This document shows positions 32,611 through 42,102 of a stretch of 64,000 nt of DNA, in pieces. The notes under the pieces were generated by a model. It saw only the letters and a program-made list of their open reading frames with translations, searched no databases and was not told the DNA's origin. A program made the position numbers and the translations under genes. Source of the DNA: Neodontobutis hainanensis (taxonomy: Eukaryota; Chordata; Actinopteri; Gobiiformes; Odontobutidae); NCBI GenBank assembly GCA_024349245.1, contig JALDNG010000547.1:15001-79000 (forward strand), in the 5' to 3' direction. Every line of letters begins with the position of its first letter. Position 1 is the first letter of the stretch.

Positions 32611-35464
32611 TTCTGGAGGCAGTGGAGCATCCCAGTCTCCTTTCTCGAGAGTGAGTTCGTAGAATAGACTTTCCCTGTATAGTGACTGGCGCTACAAAGC
32701 CTAGCGGATCATATAGGCTGTTTATTGTTGATAGAACCCCTCGTCTGGTGAAGGGTTTAGTCTCATCTGATGTTTTAAAAGTGAAACAGTCTTTTTTTAA
32801 ATCCCAAAGAAGGTCGAGACTACGTTGCATGGGAATTGAATCGGCTTCAAAGTCTAATTCTTTTAGGTCTTTTGCGTGGTCCTGGGATGGAAAAGCTTCC
32901 AAGACTTCCTTTCTGTTGGTTGCGATTTTGTGCAGTCTCAGGTTTGATTTTCCAAGTGTGTCACGGGTTCTTTGCAAAAGAGACACAGCCTCTTTGACAG
33001 TTGGTAGGGATTTGAGCCCATCATCTACATAGAAGTCTCTTGTGACAAACTGCTGAATATCTGGATCACACTCACAGCGCAGAACGGACTGATGTAAGCC
33101 ATATATAGCGACCGCTGGTGAAGGGCTGTTCCCAAAGACATGAACAGTCATGCGGTACTCTGTAATGTCATTGGAGAGGTCATTGTCACGGAACCACAAG
33201 AAGCGTAAGTAGTTCCTGTCCTCCTGACGAACGTTGAAGCAATAAAACTTTTGTTCAATGTCTGCTGTAAACGCAACTGCTTCTTTCCTAAAACGCATGA
33301 GGACTCCGAGCAGTGAGTTGTTAAGGTCTGGTCCTGTTAACAAAACGTCATTCAAGGACATGCCTTCGTGCTTGGCGCTGCTGTCAAAGACTACCCTAAT
33401 CTGCTGGGGTTTTCTTGGGTGGTAAACGCCAAATAATGGCAAATACCAACATTCCTCCCCGTCTGCCAAAGGAGGAGCGATTTCTGCATGTCCATTTTTG
33501 AATATTTTGTCCATAAACTTTATGAAATGTTCTTTCATTTCCTCTTTTCTTTCAAAGTTGCGAACAAGCGACATTAGGCGATTAAGCGCTTGCTGCCTGT
33601 TGTTTGGAAGTTTTTGGCGCTCTGACTTGAATGGCAAAGGAGCTGTCCAACTACCATCTTTGTCTTCTATTAGTCCTTCTTCCATTGTTTTTAGAAATGC
33701 CTTGTCCTGAATGGAGGGTGCGATGTAATTGTCAAGTTTGGTTTGTTCAAACACATTACATCCTAAGTGGTCAGGTTCACAAGTGGTGCTGTCACAAAGC
33801 TGAGTTCTGACACTGTAAGGGACTTGTATTTCACAATGTTTTTCTTTTACATTGTATACACTTGGGCATGGCTTAAACATTGTGGGACGACCCTTTGCGG
33901 TTACATTGGTGAATAGAGTTTTTACTGCTAAAGTTGTGTGGATATCACCTAAACACACATTTCCTACTATGACCCACCCCAGGTCAAGTTTTTGCGCATA
34001 GGGTGCGTTGTGAGGGCCACTTATCTGCTTTCGGACTTTGTGAACTCTTACTATGTCTCGTCCAAGGAGCATGAGTATTTGAGCGTTGGAGTCCAGGCCA
34101 GGAATGAGATGAACAACCGACTTAAGGTGACTGTGATGCATGGCTGCACTTGGAGTAGGAATCTCATCTCTGTCATTTGGAATGTTTTTGCATTCAATGA
34201 GGCTAGGCAGTGGGACTTGGACTGTGCCATCTAGAGCTTCCACTACGTAACCAGTGGCTCTCCTGCCCATAGTTTCTTTAACACCTGCACATGTTCTGAG
34301 TGAATAGGGGGAGCTAGGGCCGCAGTCATTAAACAACTCAAAAAACTCTGGGCGGACCAGTGATCTGTTACTCTGTTCATCATGAATAGCATAGAGTGGT
34401 ACTGCTTTATCTGGACTGCCTGCAGGATAAACTTTCACAAGACAAATTTTCGAGCACGATCTACCTGCCTCATTCTGACCACAAACCTGAGTGCATTTTG
34501 ATGTTATCTCGTCAGGTTGTATGTTGGCTGGCTCCCCGCCGTGCTCTGCTGAGGGTTCTGGTTCTGTCTGCCACGTGGCTGGGCCGGGGTGAAGTGCAGC
34601 ACAGTGTTTTTCATTGCCACACTCGGTACACTGGAGTTTGACTTTACAGTCCCTTGCTATATGTTTGGATGAGGCACAGCATTTAAAGCAAATATTGTTT
34701 TCTTTTAGAAAAGTTTTTCTTTCGTCGAGAGGTTTCATGCGAAAGGTTCTGCACTTTGTTAGAGGATGAGCCTTTTTGTGAAGCGGGCAGAGTTTCTCAT
34801 TGTCTGTTCTTTTGCTTGTATGAAACTGTATGTCTAGGTTAGAGCCAGGACTTATGTCTGTTTTGTGGACAGATATTTCCTTTGGCCTGTTTGCTCTCCA
34901 AGGAGGTTTGTCTGGTTTAGGAGGAGCATCAGCGTATGAGTTGAACTGAAAGCTAGGGTCATTCTTAGCATTGGCCTCTTGTTCAACAAAGTTCACAAAA
35001 ACAGTAAATGGTGGATATGTGACACCATTTTGACGTTTGTAGTTTGCTCCAACCGTTATCCATTTTTCTTGCAAGTTAAATGGAAGCTTTTGGATAATAG
35101 GATTTACACCCCTAGCTGTGTCTAGAAATGAGAGGCCAGGAAGGTCTCCTTCGGCTTTAGCGCACTGCATTTCCATTAGTAAGTCGCTGAACTTTCTAAG
35201 TTTCACATGGTCTTTGGATGTGATTTTTGTGAAGGAGTCTACTCTTTTAAAGAGGGCATCTTCAATCACCTCAGCTGAGCCGTAACATTGTTCAAGTCTA
35301 TCCCAAATCATCTCTAGACCTGCTATAGGATTGTTAATGTGTATAGCTCTAATTTGCTCTGTATGCTCCGCAGATTCTTTGCCCAGCCATTTTAACATCA
35401 AGTCCATTTCCTCACTAGCAGTCAAGTCCAACCCACTGATTGCGTTTTGAAAGAGCGCTTCCAC
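32561..35464 (-). CDS. BEL/Pao gag-pol: zinc knuckles, protease, reverse transcriptase
   Basis: 967 codons. A gag core is followed by the BEL Cys/His cluster (CPLHKKAHPLTKCRTF, then CFKCCASSKHIARDC, then CTECGNEKHC). The protease is marked by AIHDEQSNRSLV with the active-site Asp, then a GRDIVRVHKVR region. The reverse transcriptase has PLFGVYHPRKPQQIRVVFDS and the catalytic FYVDDGLKS. Length and order match the family. The frame breaks near 32600, before RNase H. Confidence 0.9.
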   Translation of the reverse strand: MEALFQNAISGLDLTASEEMDLMLKWLGKESAEHTEQIRAIHINNPIAGLEMIWDRLEQCYGSAEVIEDALFKRVDSFTKITSKDHVKLRKFSDLLMEMQCAKAEGDLPGLSFLDTARGVNPIIQKLPFNLQEKWITVGANYKRQNGVTYPPFTVFVNFVEQEANAKNDPSFQFNSYADAPPKPDKPPWRANRPKEISVHKTDISPGSNLDIQFHTSKRTDNEKLCPLHKKAHPLTKCRTFRMKPLDERKTFLKENNICFKCCASSKHIARDCKVKLQCTECGNEKHCAALHPGPATWQTEPEPSAEHGGEPANIQPDEITSKCTQVCGQNEAGRSCSKICLVKVYPAGSPDKAVPLYAIHDEQSNRSLVRPEFFELFNDCGPSSPYSLRTCAGVKETMGRRATGYVVEALDGTVQVPLPSLIECKNIPNDRDEIPTPSAAMHHSHLKSVVHLIPGLDSNAQILMLLGRDIVRVHKVRKQISGPHNAPYAQKLDLGWVIVGNVCLGDIHTTLAVKTLFTNVTAKGRPTMFKPCPSVYNVKEKHCEIQVPYSVRTQLCDSTTCEPDHLGCNVFEQTKLDNYIAPSIQDKAFLKTMEEGLIEDKDGSWTAPLPFKSERQKLPNNRQQALNRLMSLVRNFERKEEMKEHFIKFMDKIFKNGHAEIAPPLADGEECWYLPLFGVYHPRKPQQIRVVFDSSAKHEGMSLNDVLLTGPDLNNSLLGVLMRFRKEAVAFTADIEQKFYCFNVRQEDRNYLRFLWFRDNDLSNDITEYRMTVHVFGNSPSPAVAIYGLHQSVLRCECDPDIQQFVTRDFYVDDGLKSLPTVKEAVSLLQRTRDTLGKSNLRLHKIATNRKEVLEAFPSQDHAKDLKELDFEADSIPMQRSLDLLWDLKKDCFTFKTSDETKPFTRRGVLSTINSLYDPLGFVAPVTIQGKSILRTHSRERRLGCSTASRNGRNVDTLERLTQRTV

Positions 35465-36285
35465 GCTCTGAAGCTTTGAGGTTTGTCATTAAACTGTAGA
35501 AGCCCGGTTGCAACTATTTCTCTGCGAGCGAAGTACCTAATAAAGTCACTTACATTACTGTCCTTAGGCTCTTGGTAAGGATTGCAATATGTGGATGCTG
35601 ACACCTTGTGGGAGCAGCTGGTATTGTCAGGTTTAACAGGACAGGAAAAAGCACTTGCTGGAACATACTGGGAATAGTTGTCATTTGGAAGAGAAACATG
35701 TGGAGTTAAATATTTATTGTTATTCTCTCCACTGGGATATGATAACTCATTGCTAATGTGTTCCCGTTTAAATTGCATTTGGGTGTCATTGTTTTGTAAT
35801 GGCTCTAAAGGACGACTTTTTTCATTGTCCACAAATGAGGCCTGAGTTATGACATAATGTTTGGTGCGTTCGGCTGTTTCGGAAGGAATAAGGTCACTTT
35901 GTACATCTAACTGTGAAGCGACAGCTGCCTCTAATGCCTCTGCTTCTGCTATGGCTGAAGCTAAATCCTTTTTCTGCTGTAACAGTTCAATAGATGCTTC
36001 AAGTTTAGCTTTTTCTAATTTTAAACTAATTTCTTCTTCTGCAAAGTTGAGGCGGGCCTTTGCTGCCTCAGCTTTTGCTCTTGCCTTGGCTGCTGCAGAA
36101 CCTGTTGACCCAGCTTCAGACCGGGTTCTGTAGGATGCTGCTTTGCTGTATTGAGCCTTGGAAGAAGGAGCCCTGTTGGATGAGACTTTGCTGGATGAAG
36201 TCTTGACGGATGTTGCGTTGCATGGCGTGCTGTCTGTTGACGAAGCCGTAGAGAAAGCCTTGATGGATGGAGCTTTGTCGACCAT
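35422..36285 (-). CDS. BEL/Pao gag, N-terminal open frame
   Basis: 287 codons. Ser/Thr-rich start, then a long Ala/Lys/Glu-rich coiled coil at about 70-130 (KARAKAEAAKARLNFAEEEI), typical of fish BEL gag. The frame ends just after FRAWKRSF and sense continues in an overlapping frame, so there is a one-base offset at about 35440. Whether this is decay, a sequencing slip or real frameshifting cannot be told here. Confidence 0.75.
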   Translation of the reverse strand: MVDKAPSIKAFSTASSTDSTPCNATSVKTSSSKVSSNRAPSSKAQYSKAASYRTRSEAGSTGSAAAKARAKAEAAKARLNFAEEEISLKLEKAKLEASIELLQQKKDLASAIAEAEALEAAVASQLDVQSDLIPSETAERTKHYVITQASFVDNEKSRPLEPLQNNDTQMQFKREHISNELSYPSGENNNKYLTPHVSLPNDNYSQYVPASAFSCPVKPDNTSCSHKVSASTYCNPYQEPKDSNVSDFIRYFARREIVATGLLQFNDKPQSFRAWKRSFKTQSVGWT

Positions 36286-36412
36286 AGTTGTGTTGACGAG
36301 GTGACGATTGCTGGAACACTGTTGTTTGAGCCGTAGTAGTGGTCAGCGTAGATTCACTCTAGTCGTCTAGGGTTCACCGGCGGAGACTCCAACATGGATG
36401 CCGTCGTTTCAC

Positions 36413-37051
36413 TGTGCCGTCCTGATGCACGTCTGGTGCTATGAATAGGACTGTCTATATAACAGTCCTATTCATATGAGAAAGATATGAGAAAGTATCA
36501 AGACTCTGCAGACCGAAGTGCGTTGTCAGCAGGTTTAATGACATTCAAAAGGGTGAAACTAAAGGAAAGACAAAATTACAATCAAAATATGCATATGTAT
36601 TACATAAAATAACTCAAAAGACTCCACTGAGACAACGACACATTATCCATGTTCAAATAGCATAGCGTGTGCTCCAAGTACGTCATCTCAACGACCGCGC
36701 TAATAGCGACTAATTAGCATTTGACATTCCTCCACATTTCGAACAAATAATACACTTCTAAACAATATATCTTTCAGAAAGCAAAGTACAAACTTATATA
36801 TTCTTTATACATACCGACGATACAACCTTAAACACAAGGCGTGTGCAGTACTATTTGTCAAAAGACGACCATGAACTGTGTGCGTGCAACGTGGGTTCTC
36901 GTCGTATTAATGTTACTTCCGTGCAATAAAGTTTTATTCAAAAACAGACGGTCTTCTAACTGTAGTACCTAGAATGACCCCTCGATGGCAGTATACACAT
37001 TTGCTTGGATTAACAACTCCCAAAGCATATTAACTTTACCATAACAGAACA
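36413..37051 (-). repeat. 5' LTR of the BEL/Pao element
   Basis: 639 bases. Contains an extra segment (gtcctattcatatgagaaag) that duplicates or inverts its neighbour and accounts for the length difference from the other LTR. Confidence 0.92.
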
Positions 37052-37255
37052 ATATATATATATATATATATATAGTGTAATACTTTTATGGATTGTGTGC
37101 TATTTCTTTTTATTCCTTATGTTTTAGGCTGTCTTTTAACATCTGTCGTGGGACTACAGATGAAAAACAGCCTGTTGGCTAAATCTGGCATATTTACAGT
37201 TTTCCTTCTGTCTATGATAAATATATTTATTTATAAATAAATAAATAAATAAAAA
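37052..37255 (+). mobile_element. 3' tail of the Rex1/CR1-like LINE, split off by BEL/Pao
   Basis: After a (TA)n tract the sequence reads as the CR1/Rex1 3' end (ggctgtcttttaac, cagcctgttggctaaatctgg) and stops in an (aaat)n tail at about 37225-37255. This is the continuation of the LINE cut at 29769. Confidence 0.7.
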
Positions 37256-37269
37256 TAGGTCTGTATCTT

Positions 37270-37985
37270 TTGCCAGGTGTGTGAGTTTTTTCTCTTTGGA
37301 AGATATTTCAATAATATTGAGAATATTTTTTATATATATTGATAAAATTTCAACAGAATATCTAGAGTTGTGTCTGGGTTCAGCAGGACACAGCTGTTTA
37401 TATTTTTGTTCAACACTTTGATGTTTGACATGAAACTGACCCTGAATCCTAAATATTCCAATGTTTTAAATAAATAATGATGTTCTTTTGACTCAAATGC
37501 TTTATAAAAGTCAAGAAACTAAATTAAAGTGTTTTTCTTAATTATAAATCATAATAATAATGGACTCAGACTTGAATTTATTACATCTTCAGTATTTTAT
37601 CTCCTTCAAAACATTTCCAAAGTCAAAGGGATAATGTCTAAAGCAGACTTAGAGAGACTTATCCAGGCTTTTACCTCCAGCAGGTTAGAGTCAAGTCCAT
37701 TTAGTTTATTCCAGATTTCTTTTGAGCGAGAGCAGTCTAAAAACAAATGTGTGTGGCTCTGGTCCTCAGAACAGTTTTGGTAATTGCAGAACAACTCCAT
37801 GAAACAGTGGCTCTGACCTGGAGTCTGGTCCAGTTCAGTCTCGACGTGGCCTTCGACTTTCATCAGAGTCTTTACAATCCAGAGAGTTAACACCAGGAAA
37901 AACACCAAACTACATTCAACTCCAAACAAACAACACCAGAGACTGAATGAATGAAAGTCTGACTTGAATAAAGACAAGACCACTT
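37270..37985 (-). mobile_element. L1-like LINE fragments, minus strand
   Basis: Minus strand 37985-37606 encodes the C-terminal Cys segment (NCSEDQSHTHLFLDCSRSKE), also present at 58850-59165 in the copy B flank. Minus strand 37555-37270 holds reverse-transcriptase debris (LDFYKAFESKEHH-like, then SNIKVLNKNINSC). The C-terminal piece lies upstream of the reverse-transcriptase piece, so at least two fragments were joined. Confidence 0.55.
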
Positions 37986-38202
37986 CTTGGGCTAAAATAA
38001 AGTCATCGAGGAGAAGTTAAATCAAGTTCAAAATAAAATGAGTGGATGTAAAAAGTGCAGTAAATCTGGACTTGAGTAAATCTGAGTAAATCTAAAAAGG
38101 GGCGGGCTTTATGCAACATTTTATTTCTCTGATTGGTTGAATGTCTTCTAAGTTTTCTTTGTGAAACAGAAAACTAAGTTGTCTCGTCTGTTTGTGTCGC
38201 AG

Positions 38203-39059
38203 CTAAAGTCTTCACCTGTGTTTACTGTTTTATTGTGTTTAATGTCACGGATGTGATCAGTCACAGCTCCGTACCTCGTTCAGTGTTGAGTCAGAAAAAC
38301 CTCTAAAAGTGCTTTAAACAACGGAGAATTCTAATCTACACTGGACTTTCTTTACCGTGTGAGAACTGTGTTGCAGCCGTCGAAGGACAGTCGACTCTTT
38401 CCTGTGGCGCTCTTTTGTCGTGTGCTGTTTGTGCTGCTGCTGATGATGTGGGACGTCCCAGACTCTAAGATCTGGTCCTGTTCAGTCTCGACGTGGCCTT
38501 CGTCTTCATCATGGCTCTGTTTTCTTTGTCCATGTCCAGCCTCTGCAGGTCCTCCGCCCCACAGTCAGTTTTATACTAGTCTTATCTGAACAACTTCAGC
38601 TTTTGTTCAGTTTATACAGGTTTAAGTCGGACTTGAACAGGTTTTAGTTGGACATGATTAGGTTTTAGTCTGATTTGAACAGGTTTTAGTTGGACCTGAA
38701 CAGGTTTTAAATGGACTCAAATATGTTTTATTTAGTTTTGAACCAGTTTTAGTTGGATTTTAATTGGTTTTAGTTGGATTTCTGCAGGTTATAAATGGAT
38801 TTGACACAAAACTGATAAAATAACTAAGTTACAAAATGCCACAAACTCTAAAAAAAGGACCAGGTTTTTAAAATGATGTTTGTGAAAAACTGATCTGGTC
38901 TGTTTTTGTTCTGCTCTAATGTATTTGGTGTTTTGTGTTTGTTCCAGGTTTGTTCGAAGTAAAGACTGTGAAACGGCCGGTTCTCTCATGTCCTTCTTCC
39001 TCGTCCTGGGGTCATCTTCAGGAGCTGGACTCTCCTTCCTGCTCGGGACGCTCGTGTGA
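38203..39059 (+). pseudogene. SLC29-type equilibrative nucleoside transporter, last three exons only
   Basis: Exon a 38203-38270 encodes KVFTCVYCFIVFNVTDVIS, matching the VCFLLFNxxDWxGRS helix of ENT proteins. Exon b 38377-38548 encodes PSKDSRLFPVALFCRVLFVL, then in a shifted frame DVAFVFIMALFSLS and SLC. Exon c 38948-39059 encodes CETAGSLMSFFLVLGSSSGA and GLSFLLGTLV with a stop, matching the AETAGxxMAFFLxLGLxxGA end of ENT1/ENT2. Splice sites are kept: gtcgcag, gttgcag and gttccag acceptors; the exon b/c junction is in phase. Exon b has length 172 and an internal one-base offset, so the frame is broken. No upstream exons were found in the window. A transporter for nucleosides across membranes if intact; here a truncated remnant. 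Confidence 0.7.
38618..38805 (+). repeat. Imperfect tandem repeat, about 24-base unit (ttggacttgaacaggtttta type)
   Basis: About seven diverged copies in the intron between SLC29 exons b and c. A related short run lies at about 9303-9345. Confidence 0.75.
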
Positions 39060-40917
39060 AGGACAAGAACAAGTCGAATAAAGTCACAGAGACAAAAGGT
39101 TAAGTCACTCAGGGAAAAGAAAAACAGACACAAAAGGAAAACAACTTGTGTTTAATTGTGTTTTCACTGCAAGCATTAAAAAAAAACTTTATACGTTGAA
39201 TATTTACTACAATAGTTTTTTTCTTGCTTTTATAAAATGATTTTAAATTTATTTGTGTAATAATATTAAATGCTTCCTTTTATGTTTTTATGTTCATTTT
39301 ATTTGTATTATCGGCTAACATCTATCATATGAGGTTCATTAATATCTGCGACTGTCCACTTCTGCAGCTGCTGCTTTTGAAAATAAGGAACAGTTCAGGA
39401 TCGGGGCAGTTTGTTTTAACATGGCAGCTTCACAAAACAGATAGTCATAAGTCTTCTTCTGTGTCTTTAGAGAGTCCTCTGTCACTTCCACGGCTCTGTT
39501 AAGTCTCAAAGGGGCGTTCCCCTGTGCGGGACAAAGTCTCATTAAATCAGAGCTCTAAGATCTTTATTGTTTACTGAGGTCTTTATTCAAGACAGACAAA
39601 CATTACTGGTGTAGAGTCTCTCACATTATTTCTCTAAATGATCCTGTTTCCTGGTTAAACGCAGCGCTCGGCGGAGGAGAAGGTGTGATTATTTATAGTC
39701 CATTTTTACTGAGGTTCAGCCTGCCTCCTTTTGTGTTTCTGTGGTCAAATGAGACGCATGTATTTTTCAGAGAGCGCTATTATACCACTGTTTTGACTGA
39801 AAATAAATAAAATAATAAAATCTGCAAGCATTTTTACACATGAAGATAGCCTGCGTTTACAGTGTCCTTTTCAAATACAAAAATTTCAGCAAAATTTACT
39901 ATAAGTAAAGAAAGAAAATGAGACCGTTGTTCTAAGTCATTTGTTTTTAGGGGAGATCAAAATCTGATAAATAACACTGTAATATTAAAGCTTACATGTT
40001 TGATAATAATCCTTTTATTAACACTGAAATATATCTGACTCCTTACATTCAAATGCAAATTGTGGAGTTTTTGCAAATTGTGCATCAAGTTCAAAGATGT
40101 ATTCTTGTCCGACAAGACACCACTGGCTCCGCCTCATATCTTCACTCACTGATACAGACCTATGACCTCTGAGTCTGAGCTGAGGCCAGTCCAAGAAGAT
40201 TGTGTAAAGTTTTCTGTGAGCTGGGTCAGAGGGAATCATGATCCATAAAAGACAAGAATAATAAATTAAGCACTAAAACAGGTTGAATTGGAAACTTGTG
40301 ATTTACAAGAAACAGTAAAAGTTTAAAGTCTAACTCAGGAGTGGCACTAAACGATGGGTGAACTTTAATCTTTGCAAATTCAACCAAACTGTCGCTCAAT
40401 AATCTTCTGTGTCTCTTGAGAACGACAATCTAAAGACAAACAGCTCAATAAGAAACTCCACAGATTCAAGAAGAAGAGCTTTTACACAAACTTTATTTCT
40501 GAGACAGACGGTAAGATGGACTTAAAAACACTTTTTTTAAACCTTTATTTAACCAGGATAGTCCCACTGAGATTACAAATTGCAGGGGAGTCCTAGCCCC
40601 CCATGTGTGTATTGAGGGGGGGGGGGGGGGGGGGGCAGGTCTGTGTAAACTCTTGAATGTTATTTTACAAACAAAAATGTCTTGTTTAATTTGCTTTTGT
40701 GTTGTTAATGTGGTGGAGATGGTTGTAGCCAACATTATTTCAGAGGGCCTTGTGGAAAGTGAAAATTAAAACTAATATTTTCAACACATTTCAAACAAAC
40801 TACACAGTGTCTCATTTATAGAGTAACTTTTTTAACACTGCTTAAACTGGTTTGGTTCTTGTGAGACAAAGTTCTACAGATGGAAACATACAAACCCAGG
40901 TAAAACTTTGCACCAAG
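39060..40917. other. No gene recognised; contains a 21-base poly(G)
   Basis: Open frames are short and without domains. At about 40525-40580 lies tttatttaaccaggatagtc, a common fish repeat. A run of 21 G is at 40616-40636. Confidence 0.5.
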
Positions 40918-42102
40918 CAGTGTTGCCAGATTGGGCGGGTTCCCGCCCAATTGGGCGGTTTTGAATTTGATTGTGCGGGTAAAAATGGGCTTAGGCGGGT
41001 GGACAAAATTTGGGCTGGTTTGCAGTCAGTGTGGCGGTTTTCAAACATCTAAATTGTAAAGTCTAATGGGTTAATAACAAACTCAAATGTGCATGTACTT
41101 CATAAAATCAGTCATCAACACACAGGCCCAGCGTAGAGTCAGCTGGCGTAGATGTTGACGCTGCCAACGAGCACGCATACTTTCAGCCAATCAGCGATCA
41201 GGAGGGAGACGCGCCGCTTATTTGTAGGTTTTTAGCGCAACATTGTAGCTGGATATTCAAGTGATCACTATGCAAAAGTGACATAAATATACAGTAATGA
41301 GTGGAAGAGTGAACCAACTGTCAAAACGTGGATTACACCTGTGACTCGAAGATTCTTTAACCAACTCTAGGAGCACAGATGAATGACTCAAATATACTGT
41401 ATGTCACGACTCCTGTCCATCATGTGCACACTGGCCTGACATGCACCTTTTAAACACGACTGCGTTCTACTCGTCCCAACCGCTGCTGAAAGAGGTTTGA
41501 ATCAATGATTAATCATTTTGTTCTGCGTTATGTTCTATAAATATTCACGAAATACATAACTTTACTGTAGTTCTGTCTAAAGCACAACATATAGATAACG
41601 CATTCTTGTTCATTTTTGGTTGTAGGATTATCATACATTATGTAACGTTCAGTGAATGACACATTTTGGCTGTGGTGTGTGTGCATTAATGTGTGTAACG
41701 CCTGCTATTACGTTTTTTATTCCAATCACTTATATTGGGCACTCTTTTAACTTAAATTAGTTTATTCTTACTGTTTTCTTTCGAAAATGATAGCCTATAC
41801 GTGTCATTGGTTAATTTCATGATTTTGACAGTTTTTCCTCTTAGAAATTTTAGTCATACAGGACTGTATTTTAATGTATTTGCCCTGTTTGATTCGTTTT
41901 CCTGGGAAATTTATTATTTATTTATTTTTGTCATCATTTTGTTTTAAGGAAATACAATGGTGCTAATCAATCTTGACTGATATGGCAATCCAATTATATC
42001 GCATTATTTTATTAGTTAAAAATTTGGGCGTTTTTTTCTTGGATTTGGCGGGTTTTAGTGAGCTTTTGGGCTGGAAATTGTCAACCCAATCTGGCAACAC
42101 TG
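40918..42102. mobile_element. Non-autonomous hAT element with 8-base target duplication
   Basis: Terminal inverted repeats cagtgttgccagattggg and cccaatctggcaacactg are exact over 18 bases. They are flanked by the 8-base direct repeat GCACCAAG at 40910-40917 and 42103-42110. Sub-terminal gggcggttt/ggcgggttt motifs repeat near both ends. A possible trace of the transposase C terminus (CVLLVPTAAERGL) lies near 41460. At 1185 bases and with no long frame it needs a helper. Confidence 0.92.

Larger units (their letters stand above)
29770..37051 (-). mobile_element. BEL/Pao LTR retrotransposon, minus strand, inserted in the LINE tail
   Basis: LTRs at 29770-30386 and 36413-37051 share the termini tgtgccgtcctgatgcac and ataacagaaca (TG...CA). 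By eye the LTRs differ at about seven substitutions plus one indel of about 22-30 bases, roughly 1 percent, so the insertion is young. Both outer flanks are (TA)n, so the target duplication cannot be read. A purine tract (aggcggggag on the minus strand) abuts the 3' LTR. The internal region encodes gag, a BEL-type protease, reverse transcriptase, RNase H and integrase on the minus strand, with three frame breaks. Confidence 0.95.

Noticed and set aside
40018..40239. Minus-strand 73-codon open frame
   Set aside because: No recognisable domain, start context or homologous copy in the window.
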